A stretch of 64,000 nt of DNA from Sphingobacterium sp. SGG-5 (GCF_011043525.1 NZ_JAAKGO010000002.1:186001-250000), one strand, 5' to 3'. Shown: positions 36,633 to 47,509, numbered from the stretch's first letter. The notes: a model not told the origin generated them from the letters alone. Made by a program: numbers and translations.

Positions 36633-38234
36633 TTATAAAGGACCATAAGGATATTGTTTATCCTTATACTGGCGAAAATCATCAATCCTTTTGAAGAATA
36701 GATAGTTGGCATCGTGATAATCTGGAGGAGCACTATTTCCATCGTCATACGAAGAACGAATGAGCAGAACAATATCATTACCATCAAAATCCCAATCCAC
36801 ATATTGAAAGCCACTTTTGTCTACATTCGGGTGATTGACAACAATCTTGTTGACTGTCCAATGGACTAAATCGGCAGAAGACGACAAGGCCAACGTATTT
36901 CTGATCTTCGGTGTCCAAGTGTATCCCCATTGATCGGGTGCGATACTATTTACCAACGACCAATATTTACCTGACTCGGCGTCATAACGAACAGTAAACT
37001 TCTTTGATCCACCAGGGAAAGACACAAAATCCTCAGTGGGATTAAAATCTGCCGTCGTACCCGTGCTATTGTACCGAATGACCGCAGCATACTCTTCACC
37101 ACTGATATTGGTGTGCGCCCTCAACATATTCCGCACAACACCGTCGGCTCCTAATACGACTCCTCCTTCGAGCATACCTTCAAAACGTCCATCCAACCAA
37201 GTTCCGTCAAATGGAACTGTCGTACTGGATGTCCAGTTCGTTCGTTTCAGTAAATCTGCGTCAACCGGTGCAGAGATAACCATGGCTTCAAATGCTCTCG
37301 CCCAATCAGCTGAAGAGCCTGTAACTTTCTCAAGAGCCTTCCATATACGCCCATTATGTACAACAATGGGTGATGAAGCCGTCTGGTACAAGCCGCTAAA
37401 TAATAATCCATTATTCTCGGTAGTAGGCGCTGCCGTCCAGGTCACCCCCTCATCGTCGGAAGAACGGATTACCACCTGACCCGTTCTATCCAATCCTAAG
37501 ATATACAATGTATTATCATGAAAGAACAAAGTGCTCACCTGCTGCCGTTGCAACTCGGAAATTCTAGTCCAGGTAATCCCTTCGTCTACAGAACGGTATA
37601 TTCTTGAGGTTCCTGATACGGCTCCCGGACCAAAAAAATCGTGAGACGCTAAATAATCACCATTAGGAAGGACGCAAATGCTCGGGTTTCCGATATATCG
37701 CTGGGTATTTGGCGCACTATAAGCGACGACGTGACCGGGCAGACTGGTCAAAGATCGCTCCGTCGTGTAAAAACGATAGGTGTCCCCACTACCTGATGTC
37801 TCATTCAATGCAATACCATTCAACCGGATACCTTGTGCCTCCCCAGGCCACTTCGTCACCACAAACGACTCTCCTCCCATCGTTGAGATGGAGGTTCTCC
37901 GAGCTAACTCTTCCTTATTTAATATTTGCGTTACGATATGGCTTTTTAGTTCATCGACCGACATTTTTTGACAATCCACATCGGTCATATTCTCAGGAAC
38001 GAACACCGTAAAGCCTTTATTCCAGACTTCCTTGCTCAATTGAAGCGTTTTAAAATGCTTGGCAAAGCATGAAAGCTGTGGGTGGCTTTCTATCTGCTGT
38101 ATCAACTCGAGTGGCGGGGTAGTCAATGCATAGTCGTCCAACACATCCGGATCAATACGCACATCCTCACACGCTACTATCATAGCTAACCCCAGGATGC
38201 AGCTCAATACTCTATATACCCGATACTTTTTCAT
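36633..38234 (-). CDS. surface lipoprotein with fasciclin-like start and Asp-box (sialidase-fold) propeller
   Basis: 533 residues. Lipobox MIVAC at residues 17-21. Residues 45-150 resemble a fasciclin/FAS1 domain (LSKEVWNKGFTVFVPENMTD, SHIVTQIL). From about 165 the chain has Asp-box repeats of a beta-propeller: YRSVDEGITWTRI and RSSDDEGVTWTAA, with AYSAPNTQRYIGNPSICVLPNGDYLASHD before them, as in exo-sialidase-like proteins. It lies directly after susD, the place of SusE/F-like surface glycan-binding proteins. Either a glycan-binding protein or an exo-glycosidase of sialidase fold; the catalytic Arg triad could not be confirmed. Confidence 0.65.
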   Translation of the reverse strand: MKKYRVYRVLSCILGLAMIVACEDVRIDPDVLDDYALTTPPLELIQQIESHPQLSCFAKHFKTLQLSKEVWNKGFTVFVPENMTDVDCQKMSVDELKSHIVTQILNKEELARRTSISTMGGESFVVTKWPGEAQGIRLNGIALNETSGSGDTYRFYTTERSLTSLPGHVVAYSAPNTQRYIGNPSICVLPNGDYLASHDFFGPGAVSGTSRIYRSVDEGITWTRISELQRQQVSTLFFHDNTLYILGLDRTGQVVIRSSDDEGVTWTAAPTTENNGLLFSGLYQTASSPIVVHNGRIWKALEKVTGSSADWARAFEAMVISAPVDADLLKRTNWTSSTTVPFDGTWLDGRFEGMLEGGVVLGADGVVRNMLRAHTNISGEEYAAVIRYNSTGTTADFNPTEDFVSFPGGSKKFTVRYDAESGKYWSLVNSIAPDQWGYTWTPKIRNTLALSSSADLVHWTVNKIVVNHPNVDKSGFQYVDWDFDGNDIVLLIRSSYDDGNSAPPDYHDANYLFFKRIDDFRQYKDKQYPYGPL

Positions 38235-38251
38235 ATATTATTATCTTTAAA

Positions 38252-39892
38252 TTAATTATAACCTGGGTTTTGTTCCAAGGCCGGTTGCCTATTGATTTCA
38301 TCCTGTGGAATAGGAAATAGGTCAAATTCCGCTCTATAGGTTCTGTTTTGCAACAGATTATATTCAAAGGACCGTACCGTTCCCGTAAGCCTTACAACTA
38401 CACCGCTCGCGCTGCGCATTACCTGTTCTCCTATCCTCCAGCGGCGGATGTCCCAGAATCTCTTCCCTTCAAATGCCAGCTCAACTCTTCGTTCTCGTCT
38501 TATCCTATCACGCATCTGAGCTCTGTCCAATCCTATCGGTAATGGAGGCATATTGATTCCTACTCTTGTTCTGACACTATTGACTGCCTCATACACACTA
38601 TTATCTGGTGCATCCAGTGCCTCATTTTGCGCTTCGGCATACATCAGCAACAGATCTTCATACCGCATGTACACCCAAAAATGCTCTCCAGTGACCGCTG
38701 GCTCTATGTTCGCATTCTCGTCTACCGTTTTTGCCAAATAATAGCCAGTTCGGGTCTGTGTGGTTCCTCCCCCGGGAAGTACCGCATTCGTGCCCGCACT
38801 CGCATGCGTACGGATGACCTGTCCTTTCCACGTACTTCCGTCATATATTATCGAGTATCCCAGGCGGGGGTCTCTGCCGGCATAGGGGTCATTCGGGTCA
38901 TATCCAGAAGCAGCAAGGTCTGTTATCGGAAGTCCGGTAGCCTGCATTTCATAAGCATCTACCATTTCCTGTGTGGGCTGGATTCGCGCATAACCCCGTA
39001 AGCTGGGTAAAAACATCAGGTTTCGCCATGCTGTTTTGTTGACAGTAGATTGAAAAATAATATTAGGTGTCGTCCGCGAATGAAAAAGACTTTTATAATT
39101 TCCATCGACACTGTAAGCCTCCAACTCAATAACATCCCGAGCCGCATTCGCCGCTTCAACCCATTTTGCTCGATCACCAGAAGGATTATGCAAAGGACTG
39201 GCACGAAATAACAAAGCCTGTGCTTTAAGCATCAACGCGGCCCCCTTAGTGGCACGGCCCAAGTCTGCAGGTGCATTTTCCTTATACAGTAGATCCGCTG
39301 CTCGATCACAATCCGCTACAATTCTAGCAACGGTTTGGTCTACCGTATTTCTAGGAAGATTGAGATCCTCGGAGACATCCAGTGTACCTTCAAATACCGG
39401 GACACCTCCATAGCGCTTAAAAAGCTCCATAAAGAAGAAGGCTCGAAGAAAATACGCTTCACCGATCATTCTGTCTTTCGCCGCTATTTCCACCGGGTTT
39501 TCTGGAGTCCAAGCATCTATCTTTTCCAAAAACAGGTTGGCACTCCGCACAGCACCGTACAGAGGAACCCATCGGTCCAACACATTTTCCGTGGGTGTAA
39601 TCTGACCGTTGGTATACACCTGTGGGCCATTGCCCAGCTCTTGCGAAGTCAGGGCTTCATCCGATGCGGCTGCATACGTAAAAGTTTCGCTGCCAGCCGG
39701 CTGCCACTCATCCGGCAACCTCCTATAGACACCCGCCAAATATTGTAACGCTTGCTGATAGTTTCCAAAGACCTGGTTTTCTGTGAGCCCACCTGTCGGC
39801 GCTTTATCAAGATATTCATCAACCTGACAACACTGGAATGTCGTCAGCACGACTGTCAACAACAAGAGGGTTATGCTATATCTCGTTTTCAT
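38252..39892 (-). CDS. SusD/RagB-family outer-membrane glycan-binding lipoprotein
   Basis: About 546 residues from MKTRYSITLLLLTVV at 39892; the longer frame to 39916 is unlikely. Signal with Cys in TTFQCCQVDEYLDKAPTGG. The SusD fold is plain: TPR-like helices (IGEAYFLRAFFFMELFKRYGGVPVF), the variable middle, and the C-terminal FWVYMRYEDLLLMYAEAQNEA and RRERRVELAFEGKRFWDIRRWRIGE. It binds the target glycan as lid on the SusC barrel. The susC stop is 26 bases upstream. Confidence 0.95.
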   Translation of the reverse strand: MKTRYSITLLLLTVVLTTFQCCQVDEYLDKAPTGGLTENQVFGNYQQALQYLAGVYRRLPDEWQPAGSETFTYAAASDEALTSQELGNGPQVYTNGQITPTENVLDRWVPLYGAVRSANLFLEKIDAWTPENPVEIAAKDRMIGEAYFLRAFFFMELFKRYGGVPVFEGTLDVSEDLNLPRNTVDQTVARIVADCDRAADLLYKENAPADLGRATKGAALMLKAQALLFRASPLHNPSGDRAKWVEAANAARDVIELEAYSVDGNYKSLFHSRTTPNIIFQSTVNKTAWRNLMFLPSLRGYARIQPTQEMVDAYEMQATGLPITDLAASGYDPNDPYAGRDPRLGYSIIYDGSTWKGQVIRTHASAGTNAVLPGGGTTQTRTGYYLAKTVDENANIEPAVTGEHFWVYMRYEDLLLMYAEAQNEALDAPDNSVYEAVNSVRTRVGINMPPLPIGLDRAQMRDRIRRERRVELAFEGKRFWDIRRWRIGEQVMRSASGVVVRLTGTVRSFEYNLLQNRTYRAEFDLFPIPQDEINRQPALEQNPGYN

Positions 39893-39917
39893 ATCGTTAT
39901 CCTTTCTAAAATTCATG

Positions 39918-42900
39918 CTAAAAACTAATTGCGGTCCCTAAATTAAATGTGCGCATCGTCGGATAAGTATTGGTCGCACCCGTTAGCTCTGGATCAAATA
40001 CCGTATCCCCCTTCCACGTAAAGAGATTCTGTCCATTCGCATATATTCGCCAAGACCGAAACCCTTTATGGTTGATGATCTTAACATCATTAAACGTGTA
40101 GCCAATTTCAAAATTCTTGAGGCGTATATAACGCACATCTTCTAAATAAAACGTAGACTGCCTATGGTTGTTGGCATTCCGCACAGAGTGGAGAGCCGGA
40201 TAGGTTGCCATAGCGGCTGTTTCGGGCGTCCACCTTCCAAGATGTGCTTCTAATACTTTACCGCCATTGAAAAATTCCCAATACCCTATCCCCTGGTTGT
40301 TGCGCCAAGCATTTGCCGCTCCCTGAAACAGGAAGCTCACATCAAAATTTTTCCAGTTGGCTCCTCCGGAAATACCAAAAAATACCTCGGGCACATTGCT
40401 CCCCCCGATATGGGCCACATCGTTACCATCGATCACACCATCGTTGTTAAGATCTTTGTATTTTAAATCGCCCGGTATCACCGTGCCGAATTGGGTAGGA
40501 CTGTTATTTATTTCGGCCTGATTTCTGAAAAATCCAATCGCTGTAAGGCCATAATATTGGCCAATACTTCTACCTGTCCGCGCCAACCATGGATAAAGCT
40601 GCGGCGCCTCATCCATAAAGAGAATCTTGTTCCTTGAGAATGATGTGTTAGCGTTGAGGAAATAATTTACCTGCCCTATTCTATGGTTATGCGTCAATTC
40701 TATTTCAAAACCTTTATTTTCGACTTTACCCTCATTAACCGGGGGAAGATTACTGCCCGTCATCCCCAATATTCCAGGAACAGTATTGGGTGTTATTAAC
40801 TGATTATACCTATTTTCATAGAACAGATCTACATTAAGACCCAACATATTTCTGAAGGCTTTCAATTCTACTCCCACGTTCGTCTTCTCTGCAATCTGCC
40901 ACGATACGGCACGGTTGGCCATTGCCCCTTCAGAAATGGCCGCTACATTCTGTAAAGTTGTGCCATATCCATAAGAACCTTCATTCAAATATTCGGAGAT
41001 AAACAGCCATCTCCTTCCGGCAATTTGGTCGTCTCCGGTCAAACCGTATGAAGCTCTGACTTTAAGGTGATTGATGAGATTGCTTCCTTTCATGAAATTC
41101 TCCTCCGACAGAAGCCAACCTACAGACGCTGCAGGAAAGAAGCCATATCGCTTTTCTGGTGAAAAGTTGTCCGTGCCATTATATCCCGCGTTGAATTCTG
41201 CGAAATATTTATACTTATAATTATATACCGCACGCATGACAAGACCTTGGGACACGAAAGGAATAGCATTAGTCGCATTTTGGTCCGCTATGGCATTGAC
41301 AATCTGTGTTCTATTGGCTAGAAGTAAGCCGGACACATCATGGTCTCCAAACCTTCTTTGATAATTTAGCGACGCATCCATCCATATCGTACGACTTTGG
41401 GAAAATGCTCCCCTCGGTGCTGATAGTGGAATATCACTATTGAAGAACGTATAGCTTTCGGTATCATTGAAGTCACCGGTACCATTATACCGAATACGAG
41501 GCACTTCTTTTGTCCGGACAAGACTATTATTATAATAACCATCAAAAGAATAGTTGCCTTTTATCGACAGTCCCTCGGTGATAAAGTTCAGTTTGCGAAT
41601 AGCGGTAAACATACCTGACATCGCTGAATTATACTCCTCCACATACCCGGACTCATTTAGGAACCAGAACGGATTAGCCTGCTGTGTATCATGACTGTAA
41701 TAACCGACAGGATATTTAATAGGAATGGTCGGAGTCACCGTCATCGCTGTAATAAATATATTGGCAACCGAGCCATTAGGCCTACTGATATTTTGAATAG
41801 CACCGTTCAGCTTTAAGCCTATGGAAAAATTTTCATCAAAATCGATATCTACGTTAGAGCGAAAGTTATAACGCTTGTAGGTAGCGTTAGGGTCATAATC
41901 ACTGTTCTTTTCCGCATTGTAGATCCCTCCTTGATCGAGATATCCCACATTGACAAAGTATTTCGCCAATTGGCCGCCGCCTGATACATTGACATTTGCT
42001 CTGGTTTCGATACCTGTTTTCAAAAGCTCGTCTAAATAATCCACATTGGCGTAGCGCAACGGGTCGGACCCCGTTCTAAAAGCTTCTATGGCCTCATCGG
42101 AGTAAAACGGCTGCGTGGCAGTCGGATTATCATTTTTATACCCTTCGTTAAAAAGAATTGCTGTATTGTACGCATCCAAAAACTTGGGCATTTCTACGGC
42201 ATCCGAAAACGCTCTTTCTAGGGTAGCATTAATCGTTGGCTTTCCAATTTTCCCCGATTTAGTGGTCACAATGATAACCCCATTTGCTCCTTTCACACCA
42301 TATAGAGCCGTTGCTGAAGCGTCTTTCAAAATAGTTATGTTTTCAATCTCGTTGACATCGAGTAAACTGATGGCTTTATAGTCCCGCTGTACACCATCTA
42401 TCGTGACCAATGGGGTCGACGATGTATTCAAGGAAGCCCTCCCTCGGATAAATAAAGCGGGATCATCCTTACCTGGCTCACCGGTCCTTTGTACAGCGAC
42501 CAACCCCGGCAGCCGGCCCGCCAGCGCATTCATTACATTTGCGGTAGGGCTCTGCTTCAACTGCCTGCCATCCACAGACGCGATAGCCCCAGTTTGTGCG
42601 ATTTTCTTTTGACTCTGTCCAAAACCCAACACCACCACTTCTTCCAAAGAACCTCTCTCTGGATCAAGGACCACCTCGAATCTGTCCGCGGACACCCCAG
42701 ACACCGCAATTTCTTTGACCTCATAACCTACGTACGAAAAAGTCAAGACATCCGTCTGTCCGTTGGGAACCTCAATATCGAAAGCACCGTCCGCATTTGT
42801 TCTCGTAGAAATCGTTGTACCCTTTACCGTCACAGTCACCCCTTCGAACCTATCACTGTCCTGATTACTGACAGTGCCCGATACCGTCCTGATCTGTCCA

Positions 42901-42986
42901 TTTGCTTCAGAGCAAAAAATCAGCAAGCTAAAGAACAGCAAGAATACATGCAATTTGTCATACCTGAATTGAAAAATTTTCCTCAT
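39918..42986 (-). CDS. SusC/RagA-family TonB-dependent receptor
   Basis: 1022 residues. Signal peptide (ending near SEANG), then a carboxypeptidase-like domain (ITVSGTVSN-type start, TFSYVGYEVKEI), the TonB box-like VVLGFGQSQKKIAQTGAI, the plug (LAGRLPGLVAVQRTGEPG, LVTIDGVQRD, ILKDASATALYGVKGANGVIIVTTKSGK) and a long 22-strand barrel ending FNLGTAISF. It takes oligosaccharides across the outer membrane with TonB energy and is paired with SusD. First gene of the secreted part of the locus. A CATCTTTG element at 43019-43026 (minus) may be its promoter. Confidence 0.96.
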   Translation of the reverse strand: MRKIFQFRYDKLHVFLLFFSLLIFCSEANGQIRTVSGTVSNQDSDRFEGVTVTVKGTTISTRTNADGAFDIEVPNGQTDVLTFSYVGYEVKEIAVSGVSADRFEVVLDPERGSLEEVVVLGFGQSQKKIAQTGAIASVDGRQLKQSPTANVMNALAGRLPGLVAVQRTGEPGKDDPALFIRGRASLNTSSTPLVTIDGVQRDYKAISLLDVNEIENITILKDASATALYGVKGANGVIIVTTKSGKIGKPTINATLERAFSDAVEMPKFLDAYNTAILFNEGYKNDNPTATQPFYSDEAIEAFRTGSDPLRYANVDYLDELLKTGIETRANVNVSGGGQLAKYFVNVGYLDQGGIYNAEKNSDYDPNATYKRYNFRSNVDIDFDENFSIGLKLNGAIQNISRPNGSVANIFITAMTVTPTIPIKYPVGYYSHDTQQANPFWFLNESGYVEEYNSAMSGMFTAIRKLNFITEGLSIKGNYSFDGYYNNSLVRTKEVPRIRYNGTGDFNDTESYTFFNSDIPLSAPRGAFSQSRTIWMDASLNYQRRFGDHDVSGLLLANRTQIVNAIADQNATNAIPFVSQGLVMRAVYNYKYKYFAEFNAGYNGTDNFSPEKRYGFFPAASVGWLLSEENFMKGSNLINHLKVRASYGLTGDDQIAGRRWLFISEYLNEGSYGYGTTLQNVAAISEGAMANRAVSWQIAEKTNVGVELKAFRNMLGLNVDLFYENRYNQLITPNTVPGILGMTGSNLPPVNEGKVENKGFEIELTHNHRIGQVNYFLNANTSFSRNKILFMDEAPQLYPWLARTGRSIGQYYGLTAIGFFRNQAEINNSPTQFGTVIPGDLKYKDLNNDGVIDGNDVAHIGGSNVPEVFFGISGGANWKNFDVSFLFQGAANAWRNNQGIGYWEFFNGGKVLEAHLGRWTPETAAMATYPALHSVRNANNHRQSTFYLEDVRYIRLKNFEIGYTFNDVKIINHKGFRSWRIYANGQNLFTWKGDTVFDPELTGATNTYPTMRTFNLGTAISF

Positions 42987-43090
42987 AATCTAACTATTGT
43001 TTATGTTATTGGTCTATACAAAGATGCCCTATTGACCCCTTTAGGACAAATACTCTATTATCACCATTCTATATTAAATTGACATCGGTG

Positions 43091-44308
43091 TTATACACTC
43101 CTCTTTTTATACCCCGACCAGCCATACCATAACACCACCGAAAAGCATATCAACGGCATAAAGAACGCAAAAGAAGTTTGTGTGGCATCAGCAACCCACC
43201 CCATCAGCGGAGGAAAAACCGCCCCGCCCACTATACTCATAATCATATAGGAGCCCGCACGTTTCGTCCCACTCCCCAGTTCTCTTATGCCCAACGAGAA
43301 AACCGTTGGGAACATAATACTCATACAAAAGCAAGATAAAATCAAAGCATACACCGACACAATGCCAAGCTGGGCAAGGACGACGCCTATAGAAAGGATA
43401 GCTAAGACAGCATAAACCAATAGCAGAAGACGTGGTGAAAAGTATTGCATAAGCCATGTTCCGCCAAAGCGACCTATGGTATAAGCCACCATTGCCGCAG
43501 CCAGATAGAACGCCGCTTTCTGATTCGTCATACCAGAAGCCTCCTCTACAGCATAATTAATAAAAAAAGCCCATACACCCGCCTGCGCCCCTACATAGAA
43601 AAATAAGGTTACGATACCGTAAACGAAGTGCTTTTGTCTGAAAATCGACGCTGTAGCCCTCGGATCTTCTGTTGTTTCATAGCTGGCATTTCCCTCCGAT
43701 TGAATCTCAGGCAGGTCAACCGTATAGAAGACGAAAAGCATGCTTAATGCCAACATACCGATGACCAGATAAGGTGCTCGGATAGACACTAATGATACCA
43801 TGTCTTCTGGGTGCCCAGCGAATAACAATAGACCTCCGATCAAGGGGCCAAGAATGACGCCCAAGCCATTAAAAGATTGGGCAAGATTTAATCGTGTCGC
43901 TGCTCCCGCCGGTTTTCCCAATACCGTTACATATGGATTGGCCGCAGTTTCAATAATTGCCAAGCCACAGCCAAGCACAAAAAGTGCCATTAAAAAGAAT
44001 TCGAACGTCGCTATCTGTGTGGCCGGGTAGAATAAGAAAGCCCCTGTAGCATATAAACCCAACCCAACTAATATCACCCTCTTATAGGAATATTTCTGCA
44101 TGAAATAGCCAGTGGGCAACGCCATTAAGAAATAAGCGCCATAAACCGCCAATTGTATCAGACCCGACTGTGCCTTGGTGACATGCAGGGCATCTTGGAA
44201 GTGCTTATTGAGCACATCTAACATACTTATGGCAAATCCCCACATAAAAAAAAGCGAGGTGATAAGTACAAAGGGAAGCAAATAAGGTTGTTTTCCAAGT
44301 CGTCCCAT
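43091..44308 (-). CDS. FucP-family sugar:H+ symporter
   Basis: 405 residues, about 12 membrane segments. FucP/GluP signatures are present: LITSLFFMWGFAISMLDVLNKHFQ at the start, GLAIIETAANPYVTVLG in helix 4-5 and CFCMSIMFPTVFSLGIRELG later. The group imports L-fucose, other deoxyhexoses or glucose. With GH78 rhamnosidases in the same strand and a deoxyhexonate-type pathway divergent from it, L-rhamnose or L-fucose is the likely substrate. It lies between the AraC gene and susC, about 100 bases from each. Confidence 0.88.
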   Translation of the reverse strand: MGRLGKQPYLLPFVLITSLFFMWGFAISMLDVLNKHFQDALHVTKAQSGLIQLAVYGAYFLMALPTGYFMQKYSYKRVILVGLGLYATGAFLFYPATQIATFEFFLMALFVLGCGLAIIETAANPYVTVLGKPAGAATRLNLAQSFNGLGVILGPLIGGLLLFAGHPEDMVSLVSIRAPYLVIGMLALSMLFVFYTVDLPEIQSEGNASYETTEDPRATASIFRQKHFVYGIVTLFFYVGAQAGVWAFFINYAVEEASGMTNQKAAFYLAAAMVAYTIGRFGGTWLMQYFSPRLLLLVYAVLAILSIGVVLAQLGIVSVYALILSCFCMSIMFPTVFSLGIRELGSGTKRAGSYMIMSIVGGAVFPPLMGWVADATQTSFAFFMPLICFSVVLWYGWSGYKKRSV

Positions 44309-44448
44309 ATCAGCATCATTTAATTAGCGTTGTAAAATCGGTATAAATAACACTGCAATAATAAAGTTATCAAAAGCCATATACTAATACGCCTTTAGCT
44401 TATATCTGTATGTTTTTGACGTCATAATATAGCAAAGCAGGAGCATTG

Positions 44449-45339
44449 CTATAAATTAGTATTATTCATATGCCGGCTAAGGATATGTGTTCTGTACTGT
44501 TGGGGGGTAATATCTCTTAGCTCCTTAAAGCGACGATTGAAATTGGATATATTGTTATAGCCTACTGCAAAACATATCTGTGTGATATTCATCTTGTTCT
44601 CTTCCAATAGCTGACAGGCATAATTTATTCTCAAGTCATTGACAAACTCTTTTAAAGTTTTTTTTGTCCGGGCTTTAAAATACCGACAAAAGGCGGACGG
44701 GGAAATATTCGCATGGCCTGCAATGTCCTCCAAAGTTATCTCGTTCGTGTAGTTATGGAGCAAATACTCATAAATGGCGCTCATCCTTAACGAATCATGA
44801 TCATTGATATTCTCCCAATATCCCGCAGAGGAAAGCAATTTGTATTGTTTTTTTTCGGCCAATTCATGTAAAATCTGCAAAAGCGAAATCACTCGAAGTG
44901 GACCATTTTGATGCAACATCTTTTTCATCAGATCGATAATTCGACTTTTAGTTGCTCCATATATAGATAATCCTCGCTTACTTTTTTCCATCAGACTTAG
45001 GATGACACTCATCTCGGGAATCTTGAAAAATTGCTCACCAAAACATTCGTCTGAAAAATGAATAATAATGGCATATTTATTTTCTTCGTCAAGCTCACTG
45101 TTATAATTGATTTCGTGGGACCAAGCATGAGGTAGATTCGGGCCATAAAACACCAAATCATTCACCTCAAACGTATGTATACTCCCTCCCGCTATCCTCT
45201 TGCCATGTGGATAACGGATAAACGCTATTTCGTACTCATTGTGGTAATGCCACTTGGTATCCAACAGATCGAATTCATCTTTTCTTATCTGAAAAGCAGC
45301 CAAATTGGCAACGGACGGTTTTGCATATATGGGTTTCAT
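44449..45339 (-). CDS. AraC-family regulator with cupin sensor domain
   Basis: 296 residues. The N-terminal 110 residues are a cupin (HYHNEYEIAFIRYPHGKRIAGGSIHTFEVNDLVFYGPNLPHAW) that should bind a sugar or sugar acid. The C-terminal 100 residues carry two helix-turn-helix units (EITLEDIAGHANISPSAFCRYFKARTKKTLKEFVNDLRI and ITQICFAVGYNNISNFNRRFKELRDITPQQYR), as in RhaS-type regulators. It stands between the utilisation operon and the divergent catabolic genes, so it probably controls both. The 240-base divergent gap contains no certain promoter motif. Confidence 0.9.
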   Translation of the reverse strand: MKPIYAKPSVANLAAFQIRKDEFDLLDTKWHYHNEYEIAFIRYPHGKRIAGGSIHTFEVNDLVFYGPNLPHAWSHEINYNSELDEENKYAIIIHFSDECFGEQFFKIPEMSVILSLMEKSKRGLSIYGATKSRIIDLMKKMLHQNGPLRVISLLQILHELAEKKQYKLLSSAGYWENINDHDSLRMSAIYEYLLHNYTNEITLEDIAGHANISPSAFCRYFKARTKKTLKEFVNDLRINYACQLLEENKMNITQICFAVGYNNISNFNRRFKELRDITPQQYRTHILSRHMNNTNL

Positions 45340-45579
45340 GAGCCATCTTTAGTTTATATTGATCTTCAAACGAGTACGTCTAAAGTAGTACTAAAAAAAC
45401 ATGAAAACAAATTAAAGAATCCCATTGTGTCAAATAAATATAGATTTAGAACACCTATACGGCACAAATTAAAAGAGAAGAAAGCAAACAGAAACAATTA
45501 AGATCAAATTAGTACATAAAGAAGTTAATTCAATATATTTATTCTGGTTGAATTGATTCTACCTTTAAAATCCAATTAT

Positions 45580-46443
45580 ATGGTGAACAGAAACAGGCAA
45601 ATAGTGAAAATATCGGATGCACATGTACATTTCTGGAATGTAGAAAAAATCAAATATCCCTGGCTGGATAATTTCCCCAAAATCAATATGAATCTTGGGA
45701 TCGAAGAATATGATGAGGCTATAGGTGACATTCAGATCGAAAACATCGTATTTGTACAATGTGAATGTGAACCAAACCGTTACAGAGACGAGTTACATTA
45801 CATCAATCACATCGCCCAGACTGACCATCGTATCCAAGCAATCGTTTCCTATTTTCCGTTGGAATATGTGCAAGATGACAAGGAACTGGCAGACTTACTA
45901 CGTGAATTTCCGTTGATAAAAGGTATCCGCCGATTGGAAGAACATCCGTCGTCTCTGTACAAAAACACCAATTTTATACGGCAAATGGATCTCTTGTTAA
46001 AATACGATCTCAGTTTTGACCTTTGTGTCACGGCGTCCCAAATACCCGCCGCGGTCGGTTTGGTCGAGTCCAAACCTGAACATAGATTTGTCTTAGATCA
46101 TTTTGGCAAACCTAACATCAAGGCAAATGAGTTCAAAGCATGGGAAAAGGCCATAAAAAGAATTGCAGCTCATCCGCAAACCTACTGCAAACTATCAGGA
46201 TTGGTGACGGAGGCTGACTGGCAAAACTGGGATGTGGCAACGTTAAAACCTTACTTTCATACGGTACTCAAGTATTTTGGCTCAGACCGCCTTATGTTCG
46301 GTAGCGATTGGCCTGTTGTGACCTTGGCTACATCTTATGATAAGTGGTATTCTGCAGCCATAGAATTATGTGATGGCCTTGACCTACATAGGATATTTTA
46401 TGCTAATACGTTGAATTTCTATAAGATTGCTACGCATGAATAA
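45580..46443 (+). CDS. amidohydrolase-2 family sugar lactonase (rhamnono-/fucono-lactonase type)
   Basis: About 287 residues from MVNRNRQIVKISDAHVHF at 45580; a TTG at 45553 is a poorer start. DAHVHFWN is the metal-binding HxH motif, LDHFGKPNI carries the next ligand, and MFGSDWPVV the catalytic Asp; YCKLSGLVTE is also typical of the fuconolactonase group. The reaction is opening of a 1,4-lactone of a deoxyaldonic acid, the second step of oxidative deoxyhexose use. First gene of the divergent set; it overlaps the next gene's ATG at 46436 by eight bases. Confidence 0.85.
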   Translation: MVNRNRQIVKISDAHVHFWNVEKIKYPWLDNFPKINMNLGIEEYDEAIGDIQIENIVFVQCECEPNRYRDELHYINHIAQTDHRIQAIVSYFPLEYVQDDKELADLLREFPLIKGIRRLEEHPSSLYKNTNFIRQMDLLLKYDLSFDLCVTASQIPAAVGLVESKPEHRFVLDHFGKPNIKANEFKAWEKAIKRIAAHPQTYCKLSGLVTEADWQNWDVATLKPYFHTVLKYFGSDRLMFGSDWPVVTLATSYDKWYSAAIELCDGLDLHRIFYANTLNFYKIATHE

Positions 46444-47509
46444 CTCAACCCTATTTACCCATGAAATAAAAATGCCAACTCGTATACGGCCGATCGTAGT
46501 TATAGGTGCTGGCGGTATCGTAGAAGAAGCTCATCTGCCTGCCTACCAAAAAGCTGCTTGGCCAGTGTCTGGCATCTTTGACGTGCATGTAGAGCGATCT
46601 CAAAAACTGGCCGATCAGTTTAACATCTATAGAGTCTTTTCTTCGCTAGATGAACTTATACAATCTTCGCCCCAAGACTGTATCTATGATATTGCCGTTC
46701 CGGCGTCCCAGCTAATTGACATTTTGCCCAAACTGCCTATAGGATCAATAGTTATGATGCAAAAACCAATGGGTGAAACTCTACAGGCTGCCCAAGAAAT
46801 TTTTAATATATGCGAACAAAGACAATTCACGGCGAGTGTCAACTTTCAAATGAAGTTGATTCCTTCTATTACTGTCGCCAAGAATCTGATAGACCAAGGT
46901 TATATCGGCGAATTACACGATATGGAAATACGCATGAATATTCATCACCCCTGGGGACTATGGGATTTTCTATTTGATTTACCCCGAATGGAGATGCTGT
47001 ATCACAGTATCCACTATATGGACATGATCCGTTATTTCCTAGGAATGCCCCAATATATATACGCAAAAACCTTTCAACACCCGAAGCAAATGCAGTTGGC
47101 ATCTACGAGATCGGTTGTGGTCTTCGATTATGACAAACCCATCCGAGCGTTTGTCAATACCAATCACGGCCATGATTTCGGGTTGAAACACCAGGATTCC
47201 TTCGTAAAATGGGAAGGCACCCAAGGAGCGATTAAAGTCACTTTAGGAAAGAATATCAATTTTCCAATGGGGGAAGCCGACGCTTTCGAATATTATTTCA
47301 ATGATGACAATCTCCATGGGTGGAGGCAAGCAAATATTTCAGGTTCATGGTATCCCGACGCGTTCATGGCTACTATGGCAGACCTTATGCTTGCAGCAGA
47401 GCGTACTGATGCACCACATGTCACATCTGTACGACACGCACTCGAGACAATGCGCCTCGTAGAAGCAGCCTATGAATCCAGCAATCATGGGGGAATACCC
47501 ATTCTTTGA
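46436..47509 (+). CDS. Gfo/Idh/MocA-family oxidoreductase
   Basis: About 357 residues from ATG 46436 (another ATG at 46472 begins [15 protein letters not shown]). The Rossmann start [17 protein letters not shown] and the QKPMGE motif (a form of EKP, its Lys in the active site) are typical; the second domain has [14 protein letters not shown] with the catalytic His. Members oxidise sugar alcohols, sugars or sugar acids with NAD(P). Here it may oxidise the imported sugar to its lactone, the substrate of the enzyme encoded just upstream. The order and overlap support one operon. Confidence 0.85.
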   Translation: MNNSTLFTHEIKMPTRIRPIVVIGAGGIVEEAHLPAYQKAAWPVSGIFDVHVERSQKLADQFNIYRVFSSLDELIQSSPQDCIYDIAVPASQLIDILPKLPIGSIVMMQKPMGETLQAAQEIFNICEQRQFTASVNFQMKLIPSITVAKNLIDQGYIGELHDMEIRMNIHHPWGLWDFLFDLPRMEMLYHSIHYMDMIRYFLGMPQYIYAKTFQHPKQMQLASTRSVVVFDYDKPIRAFVNTNHGHDFGLKHQDSFVKWEGTQGAIKVTLGKNINFPMGEADAFEYYFNDDNLHGWRQANISGSWYPDAFMATMADLMLAAERTDAPHVTSVRHALETMRLVEAAYESSNHGGIPIL

